The notes: generated by a model from the sequence alone, not told the origin. A stretch of 12,759 bases of DNA from JBBDXA01 sp040902585 (GCA_040902585.1 JBBDXA010000233.1:1-12759); one strand, 5' to 3'. Shown: positions 1 through 6,652, numbered from the stretch's first letter. Translations and numbers: made by a program.

Positions 1-192
1 CTTCGAACCCGCCCTCCGCAGGATTCGCCGCGCAGCGGTCGCGAAGCGAGTTGAGGGTAGGATCGCCATGAAGCAGCAATTGGCACAAATCCAGCTAAAT
101 CAAGTGGTTATAAGAGGAATTACAAAAAACTGATCGCACTAACCTTGACGACGCGGAAGCCGATAGATAGTCTTAGAGTTGACACAACGTAC

Positions 193-220
193 CCGCCGAC
201 ACTGGGTTTTTCCCAGGCGG
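193..220 (+). other. Hairpin upstream of the DUF3800 gene
   Basis: CTGGG (202-206) pairs with CCCAG (212-216) around a five-T loop. Outside it CCGC (193-196) can pair with GCGG (217-220), with CGACA bulged on one side. It sits directly before a second hairpin that ends in a T-run, so the two look like the tail of one structured transcript. Folding was done by eye only. The rest of 1-192 holds no gene that I can support. Confidence 0.45.
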
Positions 221-260
221 CAAATGCCTACGGCCATGAAAGTGGCCGTAGTTGCTTTTT
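220..260 (+). terminator. Rho-independent terminator just before the DUF3800 start
   Basis: A perfect 9-bp stem, CTACGGCCA (228-236) with TGGCCGTAG (243-251), closes a TGAAAG loop. GCAA (220-223) can also pair with TTGC (252-255), leaving ATGC bulged. TTTTT follows at 256-260. The stop signal lies only 13 bases before the GTG start at 274, so it either ends an upstream transcript or acts as an attenuator or leader of the DUF3800 gene. Confidence 0.7.
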
Positions 261-273
261 AGGGCCGTAACAC

Positions 274-1110
274 GTGCATATCTGCTACGTCGATGAATCT
301 GGCTGTACCGGCACTCTACCTTCGCCTACATCCAACATTCAACCAGCCCTTGTGATTGTGGCCTTGTTCCTTCCCGTCGTTCACCTTCCAGTCATCACAC
401 AACGATTCATTAAACTCAAGGGACAGTTTTTCCCTGGGCTCATGCCTTTGAGAGGTCACTACCTTGACCGAATGACAGTCGAGATTAAGGGAAGCAACCT
501 ACGCCGCGATGCAAGCGTTGGTTCAAGGCGTGCAAGGCGCACCGCGATCGGGTTCCTCGATAAGGTGATCGCGCTGCTTGAAGAATTTAACGTTCGAGTC
601 GTCGGCCGCACTTGGATCAAAGGCGTCGGACAGGCGATAGATGGCAGAGCAATCTATACGAGCGCGGTGCAGCGAATCTATCGGCAGCTCCAACACTTTG
701 CCACCTCAAACGACGAATCGGCATTCGTGATCGCTGACTCGCGCAATCGATCACTCAACGTGCCAGTGGCGCATTCCATCTTTACCCAAAAACACCAGAT
801 GGCAGGCGACTCATATGATCGAGTTCTTGAAATGCCAACATTTGGACACAGCGACAACCATGTTGGATTGCAGTTAGCAGACGCGCTGGCATCCGGCTTG
901 CTGTTTCCCATGGCTATGAACGCATACTGCGAAGGCACCATCGCGAACATACACGTTCGCCCCCAATACCAGCATTTGAAAGCTTGGTTTGGCCAACGCA
1001 TCAGCAATCTGCAATATCGATATCAAAACACTGAAGGACGATGGCTCGGCGGATTGACCGTCTCCGATCGGATCGCCATGCGCCCCGCCAACGTGCTATT
1101 TGGTCTCTGA
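274..1110 (+). CDS. DUF3800 family protein (possible RNase H-like nuclease)
   Basis: This 278-residue protein opens with the family signature YVDESG (residues 5-10). It also has an EIKG segment (70-73), an ADSR strand (154-157) and the closing DNHVGLQLADALA block (194-206), which is the hallmark of DUF3800. Acidic residues D7, E70, D155 and D203 are spaced as expected for an RNase H-like fold, but catalysis is inferred from family-level predictions and the substrate is unknown. DUF3800 genes are common as single cargo genes near mobile and defence loci. The start is GTG with only a weak AGGG (261-264) upstream. A terminator-like hairpin ends 13 bases before the start. The gene is clearly richer in A/T than its neighbours: bases 781-840 contain 26 G/C of 60. 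That suggests horizontal transfer. It converges on crcB. The family call is firm and the function open. Confidence 0.85.
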   Translation: MHICYVDESGCTGTLPSPTSNIQPALVIVALFLPVVHLPVITQRFIKLKGQFFPGLMPLRGHYLDRMTVEIKGSNLRRDASVGSRRARRTAIGFLDKVIALLEEFNVRVVGRTWIKGVGQAIDGRAIYTSAVQRIYRQLQHFATSNDESAFVIADSRNRSLNVPVAHSIFTQKHQMAGDSYDRVLEMPTFGHSDNHVGLQLADALASGLLFPMAMNAYCEGTIANIHVRPQYQHLKAWFGQRISNLQYRYQNTEGRWLGGLTVSDRIAMRPANVLFGL

Positions 1111-1202
1111 TCCCAAATCGAAACGGCATCGCCCTACCATCGATCCTCGGCAACCCGCTGGGCTCGTATAGGTCACATCTGAACGCTCAACACTTGAGTG
1201 GT

Positions 1203-1598
1203 TCACAGTGCCACAACCGGCATGCCTGTCCATTTCGATCCGATCCAGTACCCCAGGCCGACGACGAACAGGCAGCCGACGTTGTTAACGATGACGTTGA
1301 CGAAGGCGGCGGTGGGGCGCTGATCGAGCCAGAGTTCGAGCGTGTCGAAGGCGTAGCTGGAGAAGGTGGTGAGGCCGCCGAGGAAGCCGATCATGATGGC
1401 GAGTTTGAAGTCTTCGCGCAGGTGAGCAGCGGAGAGGAAGATCGCGCCCAGCAGTCCGGCGAGGAAGCAGCCGAGCAGATTGACGGTGAGGATGCCGAAG
1501 GGGAATCCGTCGCCGAGTTTGCGCATGGCGGTGTGGATGCCGTAGCGCAGGCCGGTGCCCAGGCCGCCGGCGAACATGATGAGGAGGAGTCGGGTCAT
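1203..1598 (-). CDS. crcB: Fluoride ion channel FluC/CrcB
   Basis: A 131-residue inner-membrane protein of the CrcB/Fluc family, which exports toxic fluoride as a dual-topology dimer. Four hydrophobic segments are visible, at about residues 3-24, 34-56, 64-88 and 98-122. Diagnostic motifs are GGLGTGLRYG (11-20), the pore Asn in TVNLLG (N40) and GFLGGLTTFSSYAFD (71-85). The last contains the Phe-box residue and the TTFSS turn that binds the central Na+. I chose the ATG at 1598-1596 because GGAG lies eight bases upstream and the length matches the family. The longer open frame to 1853 adds 85 residues that look nothing like the family. The gene is divergent from the HDOD gene, with about 220 bases between them. 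I looked for a fluoride riboswitch there and could not make a convincing one. It is a single gene, so probably a homodimer. Confidence 0.93.
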   Translation of the reverse strand: MTRLLLIMFAGGLGTGLRYGIHTAMRKLGDGFPFGILTVNLLGCFLAGLLGAIFLSAAHLREDFKLAIMIGFLGGLTTFSSYAFDTLELWLDQRPTAAFVNVIVNNVGCLFVVGLGYWIGSKWTGMPVVAL

Positions 1599-1819
1599 GG
1601 TAAATCTCCAGGCGGGTGAAGACAGAGCGTAGCACGCGGCGGAGGGCGGCGGGGCAGTTCCGTTCGGCTGCGGACGCGCCTGTGGCCAACACCCCCAATC
1701 CCCTTCCGCTTTTTCCGCACTCATTTTCCTGTCGAAGCGACCTGGGGGCTCCATCAAGTGCGTGCAACTGAGTGCCGATACTCCGATGAGAGCGATTGAA
1801 GATCCAGGAGAGAAGCGAA

Positions 1820-2740
1820 ATGACGCAAACGAAATCCAATCCGCAAGCAACACTGTCGCCGCCTGCCGTCGATTCGGCCCAGGACGCGATGGTGCTGGCG
1901 ACGATTCAGGAAATCAGCCACATCGCCACGCTGCCAGAGATCACCCTGCGCATCATCCGCATTGTCGAAGACCCCGACTCCTCCGCGCAGGATCTCAACA
2001 AGATCATCACCAACGACCCGGCCCTGGGCGCCCGCATACTCAAGGTCGTCAACAGCGCGTTTTACGGTCTTCCCGGACAGATCGGCTCCATCAACCGCGC
2101 AATCGTCCTGCTGGGCCTCAACGCGGTGAAGAACATCGCCATCGCCGCCAGCCTCGCCAAGCTTTTCCGCGGCGGACAGGTCTGCCCGCAGTTCAACGCC
2201 AAAGACATCTGGCAGCACTCGATCGCCGTGGCCACCGGCACGCAACTGCTCGCCAAGGAAGTCGGACTCGGGCTGCCCGATGAGGCATTCCTGGCCGGTC
2301 TCATTCACGACATCGGCATCATGGTCGAAATGCAGGCCCGACGCGCCAAGCTGGTCGAAGCGATGGACCGCTTGGAAAAAGAACCGAACCTGACTTTCCG
2401 CGGCGTCGAATCGCTGGTCGTCGGAGCGACGCACGAACAATTCGGCGCAGCTCTATGCAAGTTCTGGAAATTCCCCGCGAGCTTCGGCTACGTGACGGGC
2501 TTCCATCACCGCCCGCTGGAACTCGCTTCGCAGAACCGCACGCTCACGGCACTGGTTCACGTGGCGGATGTTCTGAGCAAGCAACTGAACCTCGGCTACT
2601 CGGGTGATGTCGAACACGAACAGCCCGAGCCGCGCATTCTTGATGAGATGAAACTCACTCCGGAGCGCCTGGCGATTGTGATCCAGGCTCTCCCCAAAGC
2701 GACGGAAGAGGCGGCCGCGTTGATCCAGGGACCAGCGTGA
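1820..2740 (+). CDS. HDOD domain signalling protein
   Basis: A 306-residue cytoplasmic protein, most of it one HDOD domain (about residues 35-240). This is a divergent HD-superfamily fold used in bacterial signalling, often linked to two-component or c-di-GMP pathways. Visible markers are LPEI (38-41), DPALGARILKVVNSAFYG (66-83), the WQHS helix (131-134) and LAGLIHDIGIM (158-168) with the HD pair at 163-164. ATHEQFG, the FHH pair and HVADVLS follow towards the C terminus. No receiver, GGDEF or EAL domain is attached, so its partner must be encoded elsewhere. The start is the ATG at 1820 because AGGAGAG (1806-1812) stands seven bases before it; an in-frame TTG at 1796 lies ahead of that site and is unlikely to be used. 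About 300 bases of untranslated, hairpin-rich sequence follow before a terminator. Enzymatic activity cannot be judged, since many HDOD proteins have none. Confidence 0.9.
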   Translation: MTQTKSNPQATLSPPAVDSAQDAMVLATIQEISHIATLPEITLRIIRIVEDPDSSAQDLNKIITNDPALGARILKVVNSAFYGLPGQIGSINRAIVLLGLNAVKNIAIAASLAKLFRGGQVCPQFNAKDIWQHSIAVATGTQLLAKEVGLGLPDEAFLAGLIHDIGIMVEMQARRAKLVEAMDRLEKEPNLTFRGVESLVVGATHEQFGAALCKFWKFPASFGYVTGFHHRPLELASQNRTLTALVHVADVLSKQLNLGYSGDVEHEQPEPRILDEMKLTPERLAIVIQALPKATEEAAALIQGPA

Positions 2741-2807
2741 CGCGCGAACGCAAGTTCACACGTCACACAACGGGGCGGAGGATCGGGAGGAAGGTTCCAA
2801 GGATACA

Positions 2808-3040
2808 CCTGGACAACCAGGACCAAGGGGTAACGGCGTCGCGGGCGATTCGGCATCGGAGCAAGGCCGCTCATTCCGATGGTTGATGCCCAACAGCGTG
2901 ACGCGAAGCTGAGCGATTCGCTCGGCAAGGCACCGCAGGATTGATGCTCGTGAGCAATCGCGAATCGTCAAACCTGCCTGATCAATTAGGCGTCTCTCTT
3001 TTCCCTCCGGGCGACTATTCGCAAGAATCGTCGCCTTTTT
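2808..3040 (+). ncRNA. Candidate structured RNA or long structured 3' UTR (no gene seen)
   Basis: The 321 bases between the HDOD stop and mazF hold no credible gene but a run of hairpins. CCTGG/CCAGG closes ACAA at 2808-2821. CATCGGA (2854-2860) pairs with TCCGATG (2875-2881). GCTGAGCG (2908-2915) pairs with CGCTCGGC (2919-2926), including one G-T pair. TGCTC/GAGCA sits at 2945-2956, and GCCTGA/TTAGGC closes TCAA at 2976-2991. The run ends in a strong terminator at 3010-3040. GCGAATCG (2960-2967) could also pair with CGATTCGC (2913-2920), breaking the third hairpin, so two alternative folds are possible. I recognise no RNA family here; tmRNA, RNase P and SRP motifs are absent. It may be simply the HDOD mRNA tail. 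Confidence 0.3.
3010..3040 (+). terminator. Strong rho-independent terminator, GNRA-capped
   Basis: GGCGAC (3010-3015) pairs with GTCGCC (3030-3035). After one mismatch, ATTC (3017-3020) pairs with GAAT (3025-3028), capped by a GCAA tetraloop, and TTTTT follows at 3036-3040. The T-run marks it as acting on plus-strand transcripts. It is the first terminator after the HDOD gene. It would not stop mazF, because read on the minus strand the stem is not followed by a T-run. Confidence 0.8.
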
Positions 3041-3061
3041 CAATTCACTGATCCATGCCGG

Positions 3062-3403
3062 TCAGGTTTCCTTCGGAAGGATGATTCGGGCAAAGGTCGT
3101 GATGACGCGCAGGAGAGTTGCATCATCCACGCGATCCTTGACTTCACATCGTCGCCCGCGCCAGTCGACACACTTGACCTGATCCGCGATCACGCCACTG
3201 TTCTCATCGATGGGCACCGTGAAGGGCCAGGCCTTTTCGAGTTTGGTCGTCATGGGACAAACAATGGCAAGCCCGGTCTTCAGGTTGTACTCGCGATGAG
3301 AAAGGACCAGTGCGGGTCTCCGCCCCGCTTGTTCGTGGCCGACCTGCGGATCGAAATCCAGCCAGACCACATCGCCCCGACTTGGACAGGTTGCCCTGGG
3401 CAT
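3062..3403 (-). CDS. mazF: MazF/PemK-type endoribonuclease toxin
   Basis: A 113-residue toxin of the MazF/PemK family, which cuts single-stranded mRNA at short sequence sites and arrests growth when its antitoxin is lost. Family marks in order are RGDVVWLDFDPQVGHEQAGRR (the strand carrying the conserved basic residue and the flexible loop), RPALVLSHREYN, AIVCPMTT, the TVPI strand and the DQVKCVDWR segment. Length is normal. The ATG at 3403-3401 shares its A with the last base of the mazE stop (TGATG), and GAGG lies eight bases upstream. The in-frame GTGs at 3409 and 3406 are less likely starts. The overlap with mazE means tight translational coupling. Toxicity is inferred from the family and the intact fold. 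The cleavage site cannot be read from sequence. Confidence 0.93.
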   Translation of the reverse strand: MPRATCPSRGDVVWLDFDPQVGHEQAGRRPALVLSHREYNLKTGLAIVCPMTTKLEKAWPFTVPIDENSGVIADQVKCVDWRGRRCEVKDRVDDATLLRVITTFARIILPKET

Positions 3404-3639
3404 CACCACACCTCATTGCCGACAGGCTCGCCCCACTCTTGGAGCGATGGCCGGCCGCCCTTTTTCACCTGCTTGAGCAACTCTTCCAGCGAAGGCACAT
3501 CCACCGGCTTGAGCACCACCATTCCATCCTCCACCACCACGTCAACGCGCGATCCCTGATCGAGGTTGGCCGCTTTCGCCACCGCCTTTGACAGACGGAC
3601 GCCCAGGCTGTTGCCCCACTTCTGCACTTTGACAGTCAT
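3403..3639 (-). CDS. mazE: MazE antitoxin, AbrB/MazE DNA-binding family
   Basis: A 78-residue antitoxin. The N-terminal half is the swapped-hairpin AbrB/MazE domain with VQKWGNSLGVRLSKAVA, then SRVDVVVEDGMVVLKPV. The C-terminal half (SLEELLKQVKKGGRPSLQEWGE) is the short charged tail that in the family wraps around MazF and neutralises it. Two Met codons lie close together. I take the second, at 3639-3637, because GGAG (3650-3647 on the minus strand) is seven bases ahead of it but only one base ahead of the first, at 3645. MazE and the MazEF complex usually repress their own promoter, and a palindromic A/T-rich site sits directly upstream, fitting that model. The pair stands alone between an HDOD gene and an exported hydrolase. 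Confidence 0.93.
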   Translation of the reverse strand: MTVKVQKWGNSLGVRLSKAVAKAANLDQGSRVDVVVEDGMVVLKPVDVPSLEELLKQVKKGGRPSLQEWGEPVGNEVW

Positions 3640-3653
3640 CGTCATGCTCCACG

Positions 3654-3692
3654 TGTATACGCAAGTATATACATCGGTCTGAACGCGGGCAA
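3654..3692 (-). promoter_or_regulatory. mazEF promoter with overlapping operator palindrome
   Basis: Read on the minus strand, TTGCCC (3692-3687), a 17-base spacer and TATACT (3669-3664) form a good sigma-70-type promoter, placing the mRNA start close to 3657, about 18 bases before the mazE ATG. An inverted repeat, TGTATA (3654-3659) and TATACA (3668-3673), overlaps the -10 box, which is where an autorepressing MazE would bind. Seen by eye; no binding evidence. Confidence 0.6.
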
Positions 3693-3703
3693 GCTGAAAG
3701 GAA

Positions 3704-4522
3704 TCACTCCGCCGCCTTCACAATGAACTCCACAATCGGCGTCGAATCCTCCAGCCCGTGCGGGTGATGCCCCACGCCCGGCTTGCCGATCAGCGTGATC
3801 GGGCCGCCCAGCTTCTTGTAACGCTCGGCGATCACCAGCGTGTTCTCGTCGTGCGGCACCACGTCATCTTTGTCGCCATACACATGCAGCAGCGGCACCT
3901 TCGCCTTCGCCAGCGGCTCCAGATTGTCCACCGGGTTGCCTTTGTAGGCGAGCGCCTCCGCTTCATCCTTGAAGCCGTAGACCTTCATCGCGAGATTCCA
4001 GTCGCGCCCGCTGCCCTTGCCCTTGCCTTTGCCGCCGGGCCAGCTTTTCAAATCGCACACGGCCGCGTCGGCGTAGATGCATGACACCTTGTCAGGATTC
4101 GCGATCGCCCAGTTGTAGCAATACAGTCCGCCGCGACTGAGGCCCACGAGCGCAGCCTTTTTCGAGAGGGCGTGCTTCTCGGTGAGCACCTTGTAACACG
4201 CGTTCCAGTACTCCACGGCCTTGGGGCAGCCGAGCATGTCGTTGATGCTCATGTAGACGATGTGAAACCCCTTGCCGAGCAGTGCGATATCCGGCGCGGG
4301 CTTGTGGCCGAAGAACTCGCCATGCCAGCACCACGGGTTGCCCTTGGCCGGCTCCTTCGGCACGACGACGAGCACGGCTTTGCCTTCGACTTCAAAGTCG
4401 TAGCGATCGTAGCCGTTCCATTGCGACTTCTTGCCGGGGAAGGGAGCGTCGGCGGCGGCACACACGACCGGCGCGACAAGCATCGCAATCAGAAACACAG
4501 GCACGATTCGAATCAGGCGCAT
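3704..4522 (-). CDS. Exported alpha/beta hydrolase (esterase/peptidase-like)
   Basis: A 272-residue secreted or periplasmic hydrolase. Residues 1-24 form a signal peptide: basic MRLIRI, a hydrophobic core, then VVCAAADA. Cleavage near A22-A26 is likely, and C21 does not sit in a proper lipobox. The catalytic triad is visible. The nucleophile is Ser129 in the elbow GLSRGG (127-132), the acid is Asp219 in YGDKDDVVP (215-223), and the base is His252 in GVGHHPHG. This resembles the small prolyl-oligopeptidase/dienelactone-hydrolase-like enzymes that planctomycetes encode in number, so the substrate may be an ester of a plant or algal polymer; that is a guess. A Gly/Lys-rich loop (163-171) is unusual. 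The start is the ATG at 4522 because AAAGGAGG precedes it at ideal spacing; the open frame continues further upstream but is not coding. It is divergent from mntA. Confidence 0.85.
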   Translation of the reverse strand: MRLIRIVPVFLIAMLVAPVVCAAADAPFPGKKSQWNGYDRYDFEVEGKAVLVVVPKEPAKGNPWCWHGEFFGHKPAPDIALLGKGFHIVYMSINDMLGCPKAVEYWNACYKVLTEKHALSKKAALVGLSRGGLYCYNWAIANPDKVSCIYADAAVCDLKSWPGGKGKGKGSGRDWNLAMKVYGFKDEAEALAYKGNPVDNLEPLAKAKVPLLHVYGDKDDVVPHDENTLVIAERYKKLGGPITLIGKPGVGHHPHGLEDSTPIVEFIVKAAE

Positions 4523-4545
4523 GGCGACCTCCTTTGGTGCCGCGC

Positions 4546-4551
4546 ATTGTA
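4546..4551 (-). promoter_or_regulatory. -10 box for the exported hydrolase
   Basis: TACAAT on the minus strand differs from TATAAT at one base and lies 23 bases before the hydrolase ATG, leaving room for the AAAGGAGG ribosome site. No clear -35 is seen; that area is filled by the near-palindromic repeat at 4556-4580. Confidence 0.4.
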
Positions 4552-4555
4552 CGTC

Positions 4556-4580
4556 CATATGGCGGCGAGCTTGCCCGCCG
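4556..4580 (+). repeat. Near-palindromic 25-base repeat, left copy
   Basis: CATATGG followed by an 18-base imperfect palindrome (CGGCGAGC-TT-GCCCGCCG). The reverse complement of 5289-5313 matches it at 22 of 25 bases. The two copies point towards each other and enclose only mntA-hepT. It may be a REP-type element or an end sequence of a small cassette. Confidence 0.6.
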
Positions 4581-4611
4581 TGTTTCTCGGCAACCCGACG
4601 GCCTCCCGAGC

Positions 4612-4617
4612 TATAAT
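4612..4617 (+). promoter_or_regulatory. TATAAT box for mntA, leaderless-type spacing
   Basis: A perfect TATAAT preceded by GC ends seven bases before the mntA ATG at 4625. A start of transcription at the normal distance would fall on or beside the start codon, giving a leaderless mRNA. No ribosome binding site lies in the gap. The -35 position (about 4589-4594, GGCAAC) is poor. Confidence 0.6.
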
Positions 4618-4624
4618 CCTCGCG

Positions 4625-4930
4625 ATGATTCAGCTTCTCGAACACCATCTTGATGAGATCGTCGCGATCTGCAAACGTCACGGCCTCCGCAAACTCGAAC
4701 TCTTCGGGTCGGCCGCACGAGGCGATTACAACTCGACATTGAGTGATATTGACTTCTTCTTCGAGTTCGACGACAACCCCGTCGCCCTCGCCGATCGCTT
4801 TTTCGGGCTGAAGGAAGAACTGGAGCAACTGCTCGGGCAACAGGTTGATCTTGTCAGCAGTCAGGATGTGCGAAATCCTTATTTCCTTGCAGTCGCCAAT
4901 CAGCATCGGGTCACGCTTTATGCCGCCTGA
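4625..4930 (+). CDS. mntA: MntA-type nucleotidyltransferase antitoxin
   Basis: A 101-residue minimal nucleotidyltransferase (MNT). The polymerase-beta-like active site is intact: LFGSAARG (27-33 region, G28-S29), the metal-binding pair Asp41 and Asp43 in SDIDFFFEF, and a third acid, Asp75, in QQVDLV. In the characterised MntA/HepT pairs this enzyme is an unusual antitoxin: it transfers several AMP groups from ATP to a tyrosine of HepT and so silences it. Its stop codon overlaps the hepT start by 11 bases, so the two are coupled. The start is the ATG that lies directly behind a TATAAT box, with no ribosome site. Open frame further upstream belongs to the hydrolase region and is not used. The function is assigned from motifs plus partner. 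Confidence 0.9.
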   Translation: MIQLLEHHLDEIVAICKRHGLRKLELFGSAARGDYNSTLSDIDFFFEFDDNPVALADRFFGLKEELEQLLGQQVDLVSSQDVRNPYFLAVANQHRVTLYAA

Positions 4931-5261
4931 AATCGCAAAGTTTCTTCGCGACATCCTCGATAGCGGCAATCGCATCGTTGACTACACACAAGGCAAGTCG
5001 TTAGACGACTACCTGAAGGACGGAAAGCTGCGCGATGCTGTGCAATGGAACTTTGCCGTGGCCGGCGAAGCGCTCAGTCAGTTGTCCAAACTGGATGAGC
5101 CGACGGCTAGGCGGATCACCGAGTACCGACGGATCGTTTCGTTTCGAAATCAACTCATCCACGCCTATGGTGTGATCAAGAACGAGATCACCTGGGACAT
5201 TGTCAAGAACAAGCTTCCGATTCTCATTCGAGAGATCGAGACCCTTCTATCCACCGCCTGA
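4920..5261 (+). CDS. hepT: HepT-type HEPN ribonuclease toxin (DUF86)
   Basis: A 113-residue all-helical HEPN protein of the HepT/DUF86 family. The RNase motif R-x4-H-x-Y is complete: Arg76, His81 and Tyr83 in FRNQLIHAYG. In studied systems the Arg and His cut RNA across a dimer interface, and the tyrosine is the residue modified by MntA. Other family marks are VQWNFAVAGEAL (41-52) and the C-terminal ITWDIVKNKLP helix. The ATG at 4920 lies inside the last codons of mntA, with an 11-base overlap and no clear ribosome site, so translation probably depends on mntA. The order antitoxin first, toxin second is usual. Downstream is a palindromic repeat and then argG, which is unrelated. Confidence 0.92.
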   Translation: MPPEIAKFLRDILDSGNRIVDYTQGKSLDDYLKDGKLRDAVQWNFAVAGEALSQLSKLDEPTARRITEYRRIVSFRNQLIHAYGVIKNEITWDIVKNKLPILIREIETLLSTA

Positions 5262-5288
5262 ATAAGATGTCATTCATCGGCTATACAT

Positions 5289-5313
5289 CGGCGAGCAAGC
5301 CCGCCGCTATATG
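5289..5313 (-). repeat. Near-palindromic 25-base repeat, right copy
   Basis: Read on the minus strand this is CATATAG followed by CGGCGGGC-TT-GCTCGCCG, inverted relative to the copy at 4556-4580. Three of 25 positions differ. It lies between the hepT stop and the argG leader. CATCGGC also occurs twice just before and into it (5275-5281 and 5287-5293). Confidence 0.6.
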
Positions 5314-5394
5314 CTCACGTTTCACTTGTCTTTGATAATCACCTCCCTCACTGCTACCGTTACCTCTTTCCACTCCGCCTTCAAGGATCGAGTC

Positions 5395-6651
5395 ATGGCC
5401 AAATCAGCCGCGCCGTCTGTGTCCCCTGGTAATCCCAAGAAAATCGTCCTCGCCTACTCCGGCGGACTCGATACCTCCGTCATTCTCCCCTGGCTCAAGA
5501 AGCGTTACCCCGGCGTCAAGCTCGTGGCCTTCGCCGCGGAGCTCGGTCAGGGCAGCGAACTCAAGGGCATCGAAAAGAAAGCCTACGCCAGCGGCGCGGA
5601 TGAGGTCGTCGTTAAGGATCTGCGCAAGGAGTTCGCTGAGGACTTCTGCTTCCCCATGCTGCGGGCTCATGCGATCTACGAAAACGACTACCTGTTGGGC
5701 ACCTCGATCGCCCGTCCGCTCATCGCCAAGCATCAGGTGCTCGTCGCCCATCAGACCGGCGCCGATGCGGTCGGTCACGGCGCCACCGGCAAGGGCAACG
5801 ATCAGGTGCGCTTCGAACTCACTGCGATGGCGCTGGACCCGAAGCTGAAGATCATCTCGCCGTGGAAGGACCAGGCGTTTCTCGATGACGGCCTGACCGA
5901 TCGCGAAACCGCCATCGAGTACGCCAGGAAGCATAAGATCCCCATCACCGCGAGCAAGAAGAAGATTTACTCACAGGACCGCAACCTCTGGCACATCAGC
6001 CACGAGGGCGGCGAGATTGAGCATCCGGATCAGGAACCCAACTGGGCCAAGTGTCTGACCATCACCGTGCCTGTTGAGAAGGCGCCGAACAAGGCGGAGT
6101 ATGTCACCGTCGAGTTCAAAAGGGGAATCCCGATTGCGGTGAACGGCAAGCGATACACCGCGCACGAACTCATCGTCGCGCTCAACACCATCGGCGGCAA
6201 GCATGCCGTCGGGCAGACCGTACTCGTGGAGAATCGCCTCGTGGGCATGAAGTCCCGCGGGGTGTACGAAACGCCCGGCGGCACCATTCTCTACGAAGCC
6301 CACAAAGCTCTCGAACAGCTCACCCTCGAACGCGATCTGTATCACTACAAGCAGCAGCTTGCGGGTCGCTACGCGGAGCTCGTCTACTACGGCCAGTGGT
6401 ACCACCCGCTGCGCGAGTCGATCCAGACTTTCATGGATGACGCCAATCAGGTCGTCACCGGCAAGGCGACGGTGAAACTTTACAAGGGCCGGGCGCTGGC
6501 GGTGAAGTCCACCAGTCCCAACTCGCTTTACGACACGAAACTCGCGAGCTTCGCGATGAAGGGTTACGACGTGACCGCCGCCCGAGGCTTCATCGATCTC
6601 TTCGGCCTGCCTATGAAAGTGCGCGGCTTGAAACAGAAGGTCAAAGGTTAA
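5395..6651 (+). CDS. argG: Argininosuccinate synthase
   Basis: A 418-residue cytoplasmic enzyme joining citrulline and aspartate with ATP to make argininosuccinate, the penultimate step of arginine synthesis (EC 6.3.4.5). The ATP-pyrophosphatase loop is SGGLDTS (22-28). Further family marks are LGTSIARPLIAKH (101-113), HGATGKGNDQVRFE (128-141), SQDRNLWHISHEGGEIE, and YETPGGTILYEAHKALEQLT in the C-terminal multimerisation domain. The length is normal. I start at the ATG at 5395, with AAGGAT six bases ahead; the longer frame from 5311 runs through the leader and repeat. A possible -10, GATAAT (5334-5339), has no good -35. It is alone here, with no other arg gene and no ARG box that I can see. 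About 12 extra residues precede the first strand, which is common in non-enteric homologues. Confidence 0.97.
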   Translation: MAKSAAPSVSPGNPKKIVLAYSGGLDTSVILPWLKKRYPGVKLVAFAAELGQGSELKGIEKKAYASGADEVVVKDLRKEFAEDFCFPMLRAHAIYENDYLLGTSIARPLIAKHQVLVAHQTGADAVGHGATGKGNDQVRFELTAMALDPKLKIISPWKDQAFLDDGLTDRETAIEYARKHKIPITASKKKIYSQDRNLWHISHEGGEIEHPDQEPNWAKCLTITVPVEKAPNKAEYVTVEFKRGIPIAVNGKRYTAHELIVALNTIGGKHAVGQTVLVENRLVGMKSRGVYETPGGTILYEAHKALEQLTLERDLYHYKQQLAGRYAELVYYGQWYHPLRESIQTFMDDANQVVTGKATVKLYKGRALAVKSTSPNSLYDTKLASFAMKGYDVTAARGFIDLFGLPMKVRGLKQKVKG

Positions 6652-6652
6652 C

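Noticed and set aside
1..23. Possible 3' end of a tRNA (TTCGAAC then a GC-rich tail)
   Set aside because: The base before the T-loop is C and cannot make the required G53-C61 pair. The 5' part is outside the window, so no tRNA can be supported.
1041..1619. Acidic Glu/Gly-rich frame on the plus strand over crcB
   Set aside because: It is the antisense of crcB, whose membrane segments and motifs are clear; the composition is an artefact.
1599..1800. Fluoride riboswitch upstream of crcB
   Set aside because: A TTGATGGAGCCCCC stretch on the minus strand recalls the 3' part of the motif, but the matching 5' GG-GATGG segment and pseudoknot partners could not be found by eye.
1599..1853. N-terminal extension of crcB by 85 residues
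   Set aside because: The extension has no family similarity, and a good ribosome site precedes the internal ATG at 1598.
2756..3043. Minus-strand frames in the gap after the HDOD gene
   Set aside because: No domain, no ribosome site and odd composition; hairpins explain the region better.
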